Assembly (NCBI GenBank): GCA_047495785.1 | Contig: JBLDXI010000032.1 | Location: forward strand, 4,340,001-4,404,000 | Length of the DNA stretch: 64,000 bases | Direction: 5' to 3' | Source: Lepidodermella squamata | Taxonomy: Eukaryota > Gastrotricha | Shown: positions 25,210 through 34,189 of the stretch, piece by piece | Numbering within the stretch: the stretch's first letter is position 1 | Layout: the number at the start of each line of letters is the position of its first letter | Position numbers and translations under genes: made by a program | Notes under the pieces: model-generated | The model's database searches: none | What the model was told of the DNA's origin: nothing | Seen by the model: only the letters and a program-made list of their open reading frames with translations

Positions 25210-25752
25210 ATGAAACGATATTACTTATCTGTATGTACTGTTTACGGCTTTCTACCGTTAGTTTTTGGTGGGTGCACTTACCTGTTGAGTTGATCGGATA
25301 TCATATAACTGTCATCCAAAGGTTTCAATTGCTATTCGCACAACTCAACAACTGGAGCTGACACATTGCCTAGCAGTTCAAGTAGTTGTACGAGCACAGC
25401 TTACTGTTTCAAATACGTCAACATTCTGAACAACGTGTCTTACACTCAACGTGGTTGTTCAACCGCCTGCAGTGGTATTCCCGAATTACTTCGATTCATA
25501 TTATTATTTGTGACTAACTAGATGGTTTTAGGAATATCAATTGAAACAACAACTTCGACCAATGGAACCAAATTTTACATTTATTGCTGCGCTGGGTAAT
25601 TTTCCGACGAAGTTATGTGACATTCTTAAATTTCAGTCATTTATAGGGAAAGCTGCAATTTTTCATTATCAAAGTTTTCATTTGATGGACTGTTACCTGC
25701 GATTTTTTCACTAGTAGTAGCGCTTTTTTACGTGAAAAATAAAATGACTTAA
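25210..25752 (+). CDS. Ly6/three-finger protein 7
   Basis: ATG at 25210, stop TAA at 25750-25752. The signal peptide MKRYYLSVCTVYGFLPLVFG is followed by FNCYSHNS, SSCTSTAYCFKYV, YTQRGCSTACSG, IYCCAG and ESCN (in place of DNCN), then a membrane-type tail (GLLPAIFSLVVALFYV). Four exons share the cluster's intron phases. Four bases before the ATG lies a T-run acceptor (TTTTTATTTTTAG). With the 28-bp gap to gene 6, this is what a trans-spliced downstream cistron would look like. Confidence 0.8.
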
Positions 25753-26071
25753 TTATACATTTTCGGCGTGATAATATTTACTATGCATCTTAAGATTGAT
25801 AATGATAATGATGAGTCGCGAGGGCGTGTAGGAAAACTGTCCTGATAAGAATAGAGCTAAGACGATGTTGCGTTATAAACCTAATGTGTGGCTGCCTGTG
25901 GGCAATGAAGCACAGCATGTAGTGAGTACTCTAGCCGCATAACAACTTCTTAATTTCAATCAACTAGCCCAATTTTGTTCCTCTAGGCTGTACTCCCACC
26001 TGTCACGCTCATTGTTTGCAGTTTCTAAGACTGAAGTTCGAATTTTTATTATATTTAGCAGAATATAAGAG

Positions 26072-26642
26072 ATGCAAGCTCTTAATGGCGCAACCGTAAT
26101 TCTGATTGCGATTTGCTTCGCTGATTTCACGCAAGGTTCGAACATATATATTCCGATGCGCTCTAAAATGATACCTACAACTACGAATTTTCAGCTTTGA
26201 CGTGCGCCTACAGCCAAGGAATCGTCAACACAACGTCAGGTGCGACTTGCACAGGTGGAACGATTTGTTATGTATGTGATGAACGGTTTCACAAATGATC
26301 GTAGCTAACTGAAATTTAGAAATTGGTTCAAACCTCGGGTTCAACTACGCAGACAACTCGTGGATGTGGTAGGCTCCTTGAGATTTTTGTAAAACCTGTC
26401 TCATGCTGAGAATAGGAAATTCATGTACGGAAGGCTTATTGACCACCAGTAATGGAGCGATTTCGCAGACATTTTGCTGCAGCGTGTAAGCACACGATTA
26501 TGAATCGAATCCATTTTCTGCAATGTTTTTTTCGAAATCCTATAGCGACAACTGCAACGCAGCAAATGCGAAATTTGAGGCATTCACAGCAATCGCGACT
26601 TGCAGCCTCCTATCGATAATTATACTTTCCTTCAGACTATAA
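26072..26642 (+). CDS. Ly6/three-finger protein 8
   Basis: ATG at 26072 (MQALNGATVILIAICFADFT), stop TAA at 26640-26642. Features are LTCAYSQ, ATCTGGTICY, TQTTRGC, a C finger continuing in the next exon (SCTEGLL), FCCSV and DNCN, ending in a hydrophobic tail (FTAIATCSLLSIIIL). The exon layout with a split RGC finger matches gene 6, so genes 6 and 8 are probably recent duplicates. An ATATTTAG acceptor-like site lies about 13 bases before the ATG. Confidence 0.77.
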
Positions 26643-26705
26643 TTAGGCGGAATCCCTAATAAATAATTAACGCCGAAACTGAATTCCTAATCTAGAAATT
26701 TTACG

Positions 26706-27224
26706 ATGGCTATTTTTGGCGCAATAGCCGTTCTTACTGCGGCGATGTTCGCTCTTCATCTCAGTTATACTTCTGGTTAGTTTGGATTACCATGCAGCTA
26801 TTGACTTACCTAGCTATTGTATTGAAGCTTATACGTGCTATTCATCAGCTGCCTCAATCAATGCAACGTCATTCGCGTCGAACTCGACTTGTACGGGCGA
26901 TAGCTGCTACAAATTGGTGCAAGTTTCGTCGAATACAACTGCTCTAGTAACGACAACCCAACGCGGCTGCTCGTCAGGATGCACAGGTTTGAAGTCTCAT
27001 CCTACTAATGATTGGAAAATAATTCAACCAATTTGCAGAAAATTCGGTTTCTTCGACGACGGGTACAAGCGTGAAGATCTACTGCTGCATTGGGTAAGTT
27101 TACCGTCGCAGTTTTTCCACTTCAATTCTCAACTATTTCATTCAGGGATCAATGCAACGCCGCGCCTGATCTTAAAGCGAATGGGCTCATATCGTTTATA
27201 GCTCTGCTGCTGATTTTTGCTTGA
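26706..27224 (+). CDS. Ly6/three-finger protein 9
   Basis: ATG at 26706 (MAIFGAIAVLTAAMFALHLS), stop TGA at 27222-27224, starting 63 bp after gene 8 ends. After a phase-1 intron (about 26776-26830) the protein continues YTCYSSAAS, STCTGDSCYKLVQ, TTQRGCSSGCTG, IYCC and DQCN, and ends with a short hydrophobic tail (LISFIALLLIF) without a basic end. Ser, Thr and Asn are abundant in the mature part, with several N-glycosylation sequons. It is the last of the four plus-strand genes; an AATAAA lies at about 27252. Confidence 0.78.
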
Positions 27225-27260
27225 AATCAAATAGTTTTAAGTTTTAATATTGAATAAAAA

Positions 27261-27316
27261 TGTTCGAAGATAGTTTGGTTCAAAAAAATGTTCGAAGATA
27301 GTTTGGTTCAAAAACA
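27261..27316. repeat. two tandem copies of a 28-bp unit
   Basis: The unit beginning TGTTCGAAGATAGTTTGGTT occurs at 27261-27288 and again at 27289-27316 without differences. It lies just after the poly(A) signal of Ly6 gene 9. It looks like a simple slippage duplication. The rest of the 27225-27647 spacer shows nothing else. Confidence 0.9.
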
Positions 27317-27647
27317 AGTATAAGGATCCTGAGTTCTAGCCCACGCCACTGTGTTCGTTCGAAATGTTTATCGCGAACCTCACGTTCGGTGTTACTCTTG
27401 AGGATAACAGCGATGATGGTATGTTTCAAGTCCGGTGTTAGCGTCAACATGTTGTGTGTGGGAAGCCACTGCTGTTGATCCGATCTAAATTAGGTTGTAG
27501 AAAATTAAACATCTTCAGATCGCTACGACTTGAAGGCCTGCGTAATTAGCTCCCTTAAGAGTCAATTGCGAGTCTCGGGTGGCATAAACATGATGTTGTG
27601 TTTTTTACAAAGTTCGAGTAAAGGGTATTTAAGGCTGCCTGAAAAGC

Positions 27648-30155
27648 ATGATAAACCGCAGAAAGGTTAAAGACACAATTATGCAGATTTTTACATTGCT
27701 ATTTGCTCTATTCGTAAGTCGAACTGCATCATCGAAGCCCTATAAGCTATCCATGATGCAGTTGATACCCTTCACAGGCAACGAGCCGATGAATGGCGAT
27801 GGCTGTAAAGCCGCCTCGCAAATCGCTGTCGATCTCATCAACAACCGGTCCGACATCTTGCCCGATTATGAGGTTGAAATAGCTTTTCGGGACGAGGTCG
27901 TCGGGATCGCCGCAGCTCGATCAGCCGTTCAGTTCGCTCGATCTTTTGAAGGCACGACTTCGAACGCATCCGTGTTCCAATCGCCTGTCATGGTAGGTCC
28001 ATTCTTTTCGGGCGGATGTAAAGCCATCGGGCCTATGCTGCAGCACATCAACTCAATTGACATCTCAATCGCATGTGCCGCTCCCTTTCTAGCTGATCGG
28101 CGATTGTATCCTAATTTCTACATGATGCGATCAACCGGGCGAGTTTTGACCTACGCAATCGCTCAGTTTGTTCGACGAATCGGCGGCTGGCAACGGGCAG
28201 GCATCGTCACTAATGCCGGGGCGATTTTCGACTACGGCTCCGCGAGTCTCCTTCAAGATCTCGCTCTGCAACAGGGCGTTTCAGTGCCGCTGTTCGAGGT
28301 TTTGCTCGACTTCGAGGACGATCTTATCGTTGAATTGAAGAACCGTGATGTTCGAGTTGTTGTCATTTTCACTTCTGTTAACAGGCTTGCCTGGCGTTTC
28401 CTATGTAACGCTCATAAGAACGGTATGACAGGCTCGCGGTACGTCTTCATAATTCTCGGCATAGCTTTTAGCGACCCTCGAAACGCACCTCCGATGATCA
28501 TCCCAGGCTGCCGAAGAGAGGTGGTCATGGAGCAGTTGAAATACTCGTTCCAAGTTGCCCCTGTTATGGTGAATCCAAGAAGTAATATGATAGCCACATC
28601 TGGTGTAAGTGTCACCCAATTCGATCAACTTTTCGATTCGTACACGAACAAATCGCGACCTGTCGACTACGAATTCCGTCACCTGTGCCACGATACTGTT
28701 CTGCAGGGCCTGCTGACATTAGACACGGCTGAGACTTTCCTCAACAAAGATGGGCTGTCTATTCGCGATCTTCAGGAAAAACGTGAGCCAGTAATGAAAG
28801 CTGTCAATTCCTCAGCAATAGCCATCGAATACACCGGCTTGAGAATGGGCCCGATGAAGTACAACCAATTCGGCGAGGTTGACATGGATCTTCTCATGGT
28901 CGGCTATTGGACACCGGACGTCGGGGTGACCAATGTTTACCTGGTTAAGCAATTTCCGAATACAACCGGCTACGACTACAAGCATTACTACATCGAACTA
29001 GCTTCATCGAATTCACAACGTGGCAACAACTGGTGGTGGACCCCGCGAGACAGAAAACCACCCAAAGATAGAGCAGCCTCGGAAAAAATTCAAACTAAAT
29101 TGTCGAACCACCTGTTTGCCGCAATCATCTGCATCGGATTGGCGCTTTCGCTAGCCAAGTTTGCTACTCTTGTGAAAATCCTGTTGCTTCACATCCAAAA
29201 TTCACGAGAGCAGCTTCGAAACACTTTTCGAACACGCCCCCTCAGCCGGTGTATCACATGTGTTGGATGCATTCTACTCAACATTTCCGCAATGTTATTC
29301 GCTAATTTTGCCGTTGACGATGATCGTTTTCAAGACACAGTTCACTACGGTCTGCAAATCGCTGTTCTCATGATTGCATCCACCTTAATAACCGCATCGA
29401 TGAGCGTCCGTGCGCTGGTCGCTAGGTTGCATTTGCAGCGCGATATTTACGAATCGATTGCAAAACAGCACGCTTCGATGGGCCCGAGTGTTTCATCTCG
29501 CGCGGGAAGTGTTTCGCTGAATCGTTCCAAGGGCAGCGACGCCTCATCCTACCGCCGTAGATCGTCGGTTGGCTACGCTCACAGGAATTCGCTAACTGTC
29601 GATGGCATAAGGCCAAGTTTCATCAGTAATGGCACTCTGCTAATGATTGAGGTTTTCGAATCTAGTCGGCTTGAAAGACGGAGTGTGACGTTTCTTCTGC
29701 CCTTCATGCTACCTATATTATCGTACTTGGTCATCTATTTTGCGGCCGGGAACAATATTTACTGCGCCAATAAGCTCCTGAAAACAACTTATTCCGACAA
29801 TGATGATAAATGGGTGACGTATGAAGCGAACATTTGCCAGTCTGACTTTTTGTGGTACATTTTCCCGTTGGCTGAATGTTTCCTTCTTCTGTTGATCGGA
29901 ATCTATCAAGCGCGACGGTTGAACGTTGAAAAAGGCAGCGTTGCTGGGGTACTTCGCGATGAATTCACGTTTTCCTACGTCGCCATGATCAACGCTTTTG
30001 TTTGCCTGGTATTCACGACGCTTATTTTGTTTATGATAGCGGATCCAATCGGCCAGTCACTTGTTGTCGTCTTCATGGCTATGCTAGTATCGACATCCAC
30101 GTTTTCCCTGTTATTTTATCCCTTTTTCAAGTCGTTGCTTTCTCGAAATTGCTAA
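27648..30155 (+). CDS. class C GPCR, GABA-B-receptor-like, intronless
   Basis: A seven-helix receptor with a large extracellular ligand-binding domain (835 residues). A signal peptide begins at the inner Met of 27681 (MQIFTLLFALFVS). Residues about 35-440 form a periplasmic-binding-protein-like (ANF_receptor) module: IPFTGNEPMNGDGCKAASQI, VGPFFSGGCKAIGP, then WQRAGIVT. The linker WWWTPRDRKPPKDR (about residue 460) recalls the short Cys-poor linker of GABA-B receptors; the Cys-rich domain of glutamate receptors is absent. TM1 is IICIGLALSLAKFATLVKIL, and seven hydrophobic helices follow to the end. A Ser/Arg-rich loop (about residues 620-650) is unusual. The whole gene is one exon, unlike the channels here. 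A related receptor lies on the other strand at 34190-36667. The ligand cannot be inferred. Confidence 0.85.
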   Translation: MINRRKVKDTIMQIFTLLFALFVSRTASSKPYKLSMMQLIPFTGNEPMNGDGCKAASQIAVDLINNRSDILPDYEVEIAFRDEVVGIAAARSAVQFARSFEGTTSNASVFQSPVMVGPFFSGGCKAIGPMLQHINSIDISIACAAPFLADRRLYPNFYMMRSTGRVLTYAIAQFVRRIGGWQRAGIVTNAGAIFDYGSASLLQDLALQQGVSVPLFEVLLDFEDDLIVELKNRDVRVVVIFTSVNRLAWRFLCNAHKNGMTGSRYVFIILGIAFSDPRNAPPMIIPGCRREVVMEQLKYSFQVAPVMVNPRSNMIATSGVSVTQFDQLFDSYTNKSRPVDYEFRHLCHDTVLQGLLTLDTAETFLNKDGLSIRDLQEKREPVMKAVNSSAIAIEYTGLRMGPMKYNQFGEVDMDLLMVGYWTPDVGVTNVYLVKQFPNTTGYDYKHYYIELASSNSQRGNNWWWTPRDRKPPKDRAASEKIQTKLSNHLFAAIICIGLALSLAKFATLVKILLLHIQNSREQLRNTFRTRPLSRCITCVGCILLNISAMLFANFAVDDDRFQDTVHYGLQIAVLMIASTLITASMSVRALVARLHLQRDIYESIAKQHASMGPSVSSRAGSVSLNRSKGSDASSYRRRSSVGYAHRNSLTVDGIRPSFISNGTLLMIEVFESSRLERRSVTFLLPFMLPILSYLVIYFAAGNNIYCANKLLKTTYSDNDDKWVTYEANICQSDFLWYIFPLAECFLLLLIGIYQARRLNVEKGSVAGVLRDEFTFSYVAMINAFVCLVFTTLILFMIADPIGQSLVVVFMAMLVSTSTFSLLFYPFFKSLLSRNC

Positions 30156-30287
30156 CTTCGGAATGTTTCGTGATAACTGAAAAATTCGAGGATATAAGCG
30201 ACATAATTTTATTGTTGAAAATAAATTAATCCAATAATCGTCAATCACGAGGTCGAAGCATCATCTCTTTGCAAGTTCAAATTTTTT

Positions 30288-30653
30288 TCACTGAATTTTT
30301 GCGGAATTTAATTGTCCGAGACCTTGCGCTTTTTGCTGCCTGGCAAGCAGCATCCTCTGAGCAGCCAGTCTTAGCTTTGGGCTCCTCTCCAGCAGCTGTT
30401 TGATCTGATTTGTAAAGAAACTAGGCAAAAAATACAATTAAATGTGGTTATTGAAGATTTTGCATTGCCGACTCACTTTGGCTGGCGGTTTTGTCCCGGT
30501 GCTAGAGGCATTGCAGAAACTTCGGATTGACCCAGAAGCAGGGCCACCGCAGCGCACATCAACACTAAATAAAAATATAGTGATGTTTCGCGGAATATCG
30601 CAAAAGCGTGACTTACTAAAATACACAGAATATTGCATGGTGTCAGATTTCAT
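30288..30653 (-). CDS. small secreted peptide or prohormone-like protein
   Basis: Not recognised as a known family. Three exons, 30653-30617, 30564-30477 and 30420-30288, with GT-AG introns of 52 and 56 bp and matching phases, encode 85 residues. Inner Met codons in exon 2 begin a good signal peptide (MCAAVALLLGQSEVSA). The remainder is only about 55 residues and has no cysteine. It starts MPLAPGQNRQPK and continues into a Leu/Arg/Gln-rich amphipathic stretch (IKQLLERSPKLRLAAQRMLL), ending QLNSAKIQ. Possible basic cleavage sites are weak, and there is no clear amidation Gly-Lys/Arg. It lies between two GPCR genes, so a peptide ligand is a reasonable guess only. Confidence 0.6.
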
Positions 30654-30820
30654 AGGAAATGTATAAAATGTTCGAATAACCGCAGATAAGTTTGAGCGGC
30701 GAAACAGGCATGTCGCAGCAAGAATTATTTTGACGACTCGGAAAATATCGCATATTTTTCAGCTAATTATTAATAATTTGAATTTTATTTTAATGACTCA
30801 AAGTCGTGTGACGCCAATGA

Positions 30821-32103
30821 CTAGACTTCTGTTCCGAGCAAAACATCGTCACGAGGAAGGCTGTCTAGCAATTGAGCTTGATTGCTGTTCGAATCAGGCT
30901 GCTGAGCGCTAAGCTCCGGATATGCTACAGCATGCCTCCGGCCCCCGCTCCAAGTTCGAACTCTCACAGACATAGTATAACCAACCGAGCCAAGCTTCCA
31001 CAGCAGGATGGCGCGAAATTTGCTGTCGAAAATCGTGAAAACAACAAAATTAGCCGTGTACTGCACGAGAACGAGAAAGAGTGCGCCGTAGAACATGCTC
31101 GACAGTAAAGTAGAGTCGAACTCGAGCAGGTGATAGCGCGAGGCGGAGAGGAATGTACGCAAAATGAAAGTTGCTAGTTCACCTGGCAGTCCCAGAAAAT
31201 TCTCCACGACTATCGCGAGCGTTAGAGACTTCCTCGGGTTGGACAGCTGCCTTTCTCGCATAACTCTATCCATGGATTTTCGCAGCAATTTCGGAGATCT
31301 TGCGTCAACTACAGCAGGTTTACGAATGAGCTGGCGCAGTAAAATTGAGTTGAAAACAGCAAGAATAATAACAGCAACTGCAGGATGAAGCAGATAAATT
31401 TGAAAAAAAATTCGAAAATTTTCAGTTAATTACCTGAGCTCATAAAGTAAACTTTAATGAAAGAGTAAATTGTAAACAGCAGAGAATTTGGCCACCGTTC
31501 CACAATGCAGCCGTTGAAGAAGTCGAGTTTTATCGAAATGATTTGAGGGATAGCTGCTATACCCATTGCAAAGCAGATCGCTAAAGTCACTATTTTAGCT
31601 CGATTCAACTTTCGGTCAACATTGAGCCGCTTCTTCTCAGTTGTTATGTAAAAATACCGGTCGACTGTCATCGCCGTAGTCAAAATTAACGTTGTCGGCG
31701 AGGCGTAGTTAGCAACAGGTCGGAAGAAGTATGTCTCGAAAATCAAGCGTCGGAATGACTTTTGCGAAACAAGAGCTTCAATGACGTAGATTCCGTTTGT
31801 TAGCAAGGCCATGATTTGAATCATGCCGCGGACCATGAGGAAGAAATAGGCGGACGATTTCAGCCGCCGGTTTTTGTAGACAATTATCGACACGCCGTTT
31901 GCAACGCAACCGAGAAGGCAGGCGAAGACGAGAAGGTAAGCGGCGACGGATCGCGATTCGACCTCCTGCGCCGACGTCCGCTTCGGCTTGTACGTCAGCA
32001 GGTCGAGGAACGCGCTGCAATTGTGGCGGTGGTTGATGATCTGTTTAATCTGGCCGGTCAGCGATTCGTCGCTCACTGTCTCATCGCTGACGGTTGGATT
32101 CAT
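30821..32103 (-). CDS. rhodopsin-class GPCR (peptide-receptor-like orphan)
   Basis: Two exons, 32103-31434 and 31377-30821, separated by a 56-bp intron. Seven helices are visible: TM1 AAYLLVFACLLGCVANGVSI with the conserved N, TM2 SSAYFFLMVRGMIQIMALL, TM3 ending TTAMTVDRYFYI (the DRY motif), TM4 VTLAICFAMGIAAIPQIISI and TM5 across the splice site. TM7 is YTANFVVFTIFDSKFR, where NFVVF stands for NPxxY, so the Pro is missing. The N-terminus is about 65 residues with no signal peptide and with NCS as a glycosylation site. The tail is Gln/Ser-rich and ends at TAG 30821. The pattern is like the large invertebrate FMRFamide-receptor-like group, but I cannot name a ligand. Confidence 0.8.
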
Positions 32104-32834
32104 GATTTCTCGCTATATCGCGGCATGAATGCTGTTCGTTATAGCTTTTAAAAGCGTCGTGGGAGCCGGCTCGTGCGATTGATACTTTTTGCGCGCGCTT
32201 TCTATTCTCTCTTCCTTTCTCTCGTTCACTATGCGCAATTTCGTCTAAAATAGCACATAGAAGCCGGATGCACTCGGCCGGCTCGGTGACGGAAGCGAGA
32301 ATACGAGCCGACGCAAGTGTTTACGAAAAGCTGTTATTTTAGCCGCAGCTTTTCGCACGACAACAGCGGCTGCGGCTGCGTTATAGATGAATGCAAAATT
32401 ATGAGTCCTGAATCGAAATCTGAACCAATTAGTTACCAGCAATGTAGCTATTACCTGCGCAGCAGATGAGGATTTTAGAGGATTTGAGGATTTGAGTGCT
32501 GAGCGGCACGACAGAGCAGAATTTACAGCGAGCTTTCTCCAGTTAATTCGGGTCAGCTATAATTCCTATATGGGTATGATGTCACGAATTCTCAATCTTC
32601 CTGATGAACACCCGCCCCCACGCAAATAGCTTTCCTGGTAATCAAAATAATCACATGTCATCAAAAAAATTTGGGTCTGCGTCCAAAAAGGCTAACCCTA
32701 CGCTTCTTTCAGCCAAAAGAAGATGAAATGGGCTGTAAGTAATCGCTGAAAAATATTACGAAACATACAAAAGCAACTGGGCGTAATCACTTTTTCAAAG
32801 CAGACAAATAAATCTTGAAGGATGAAAAGCCAAA
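32104..32834. other. divergent spacer between class A GPCR and ENPP genes
   Basis: About 730 bp between two divergent start codons, so it probably holds both promoters. A pyrimidine-rich run (TTCTCTCTTCCTTTCTCTC, about 32201-32225) is notable. No gene was recognised. Confidence 0.4.
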
Positions 32835-34179
32835 ATGAGTTTTAAGTTTAACACCGCTTTTTATGTTTCCTTTGCGATGGCAACGTTCTCTACTGCCGAT
32901 ACTGCCAAGTTATCATCGAAGCTGAGAACTAACAAAGTATTGGTGATTTCATTTGACGGCTTCCCTAATTCTTACCTATCAAACGGCGATGTTCATCGTA
33001 ATTTCGATTTTATCCGACGAAACGGTGTTTTTTCGGATTCTTTTCAAAATGTCTTTCCGGGCGAGACGTTTCCCAATCATTTTTCGATGGTGACTGGTCT
33101 TTACGCTGAATCACACGGCATTGTTTCGAATCTTTTCTACGACCCTGTCACTGGGCGTCACTTTTTCTCGAAGCGCTACGACGAGCCGAATCACCAGACC
33201 TCGGAATGGTGGTCAGCTGAGCCGATTTGGGTGACGCTACAACGCCGCGGTCTCGCGCGAGTTGCCACGTCCATGTGGCCAAGCGACCGCGTCAAGTATC
33301 CGCCAGATGACATGCAGCCGTTCAGATGTCGTCAAGACTTTACTCTAGCCGTGCCTTTTACGACACGTGTCGATCAAGTGATGAAATGGCTTGTCGAAGA
33401 CGGCGTTGACTTAGCTCTCATGCTTCATTTCCAACCTGACGATGCTGGCCATATAGCCGGATCGGGCGCTGCAGTTCACCGGGCAGTCTCAAAAATTGAC
33501 GATGACGTCGGCTATGTGCTCCGTAGCATCGAAAAGGCCGGCCTTTCCGGGAAATTAGACCTGATTCTACTATCTGATCACTCAATGAATCGAATTGAAA
33601 GGATAGTTTTTCTCGAAAATTTTCTGGATTTAAATGCTACGTTGGAAAGGCAATCACGAGTCGGTGCCCATGCTGATTTATGGCCGAAGCCTGAATTCAT
33701 GGATTACGTCTATAAAACACTTAAGAAAGCTGAGGAAAAAGTTTATGGGGCTTTCAAAGTTTACAAGCGGGAAGAATTGCCGGAAAGACTTCACTTTAGC
33801 AATCATCCTCGAATTGCGCCTATTATTATTATCGGCACTGTTGGGACTTTCGTCGCTGCTGTAATTTATTTTGTAAATTGTATTCGCCTTAATTTTTGCT
33901 GAATTGTTTTATTCGCAGGATTTGAAAACTGACCCTGAGATGTTTGGGTACCGGGCAATACATGGCTGGGATCCGGCTGATCGTAATCAACAGCCCATGT
34001 TTATGGCTATCGGGCCTTCTTTCAAATCAGGCGGCTACAACGCAAGTAACACAACTCGCGGCATGGAAACGAAAGATCTTTACTCGATAATTCTTCGCCT
34101 GCTGAAAATCAACGGCAAATTGATGCCGCCAAACAACGCATCTTTCACTGTTATCGAAGATCTGTTCAATATTTCTTAA
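32835..34179 (+). CDS. ectonucleotide pyrophosphatase/phosphodiesterase (ENPP) family enzyme
   Basis: An extracellular hydrolase of phosphodiester bonds in nucleotides or lipids. Exons 32835-33860 and 33919-34179 join in phase 0 (428 residues). A signal peptide (FYVSFAMATFSTADTA) precedes the alkaline-phosphatase-like domain. Metal and catalytic elements are in order: SFDGF (Asp), FPGETFPNHF (Thr nucleophile and Asn), MVTGLYAESHGIVSN, QPDDAGHIAG (Asp and His), LLSDHSMNRI (Asp-His) and AIHGWDPADRNQQPMF (last His). All core residues appear kept. There is no somatomedin-B domain and no clear second membrane helix, so it resembles the short ENPP4-7 type; substrate preference is open. Its stop lies 10 bp from that of the convergent receptor gene, and AATAAA (34178) overlaps the stop. 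Confidence 0.9.
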
Positions 34180-34189
34180 TAAAGGATTC

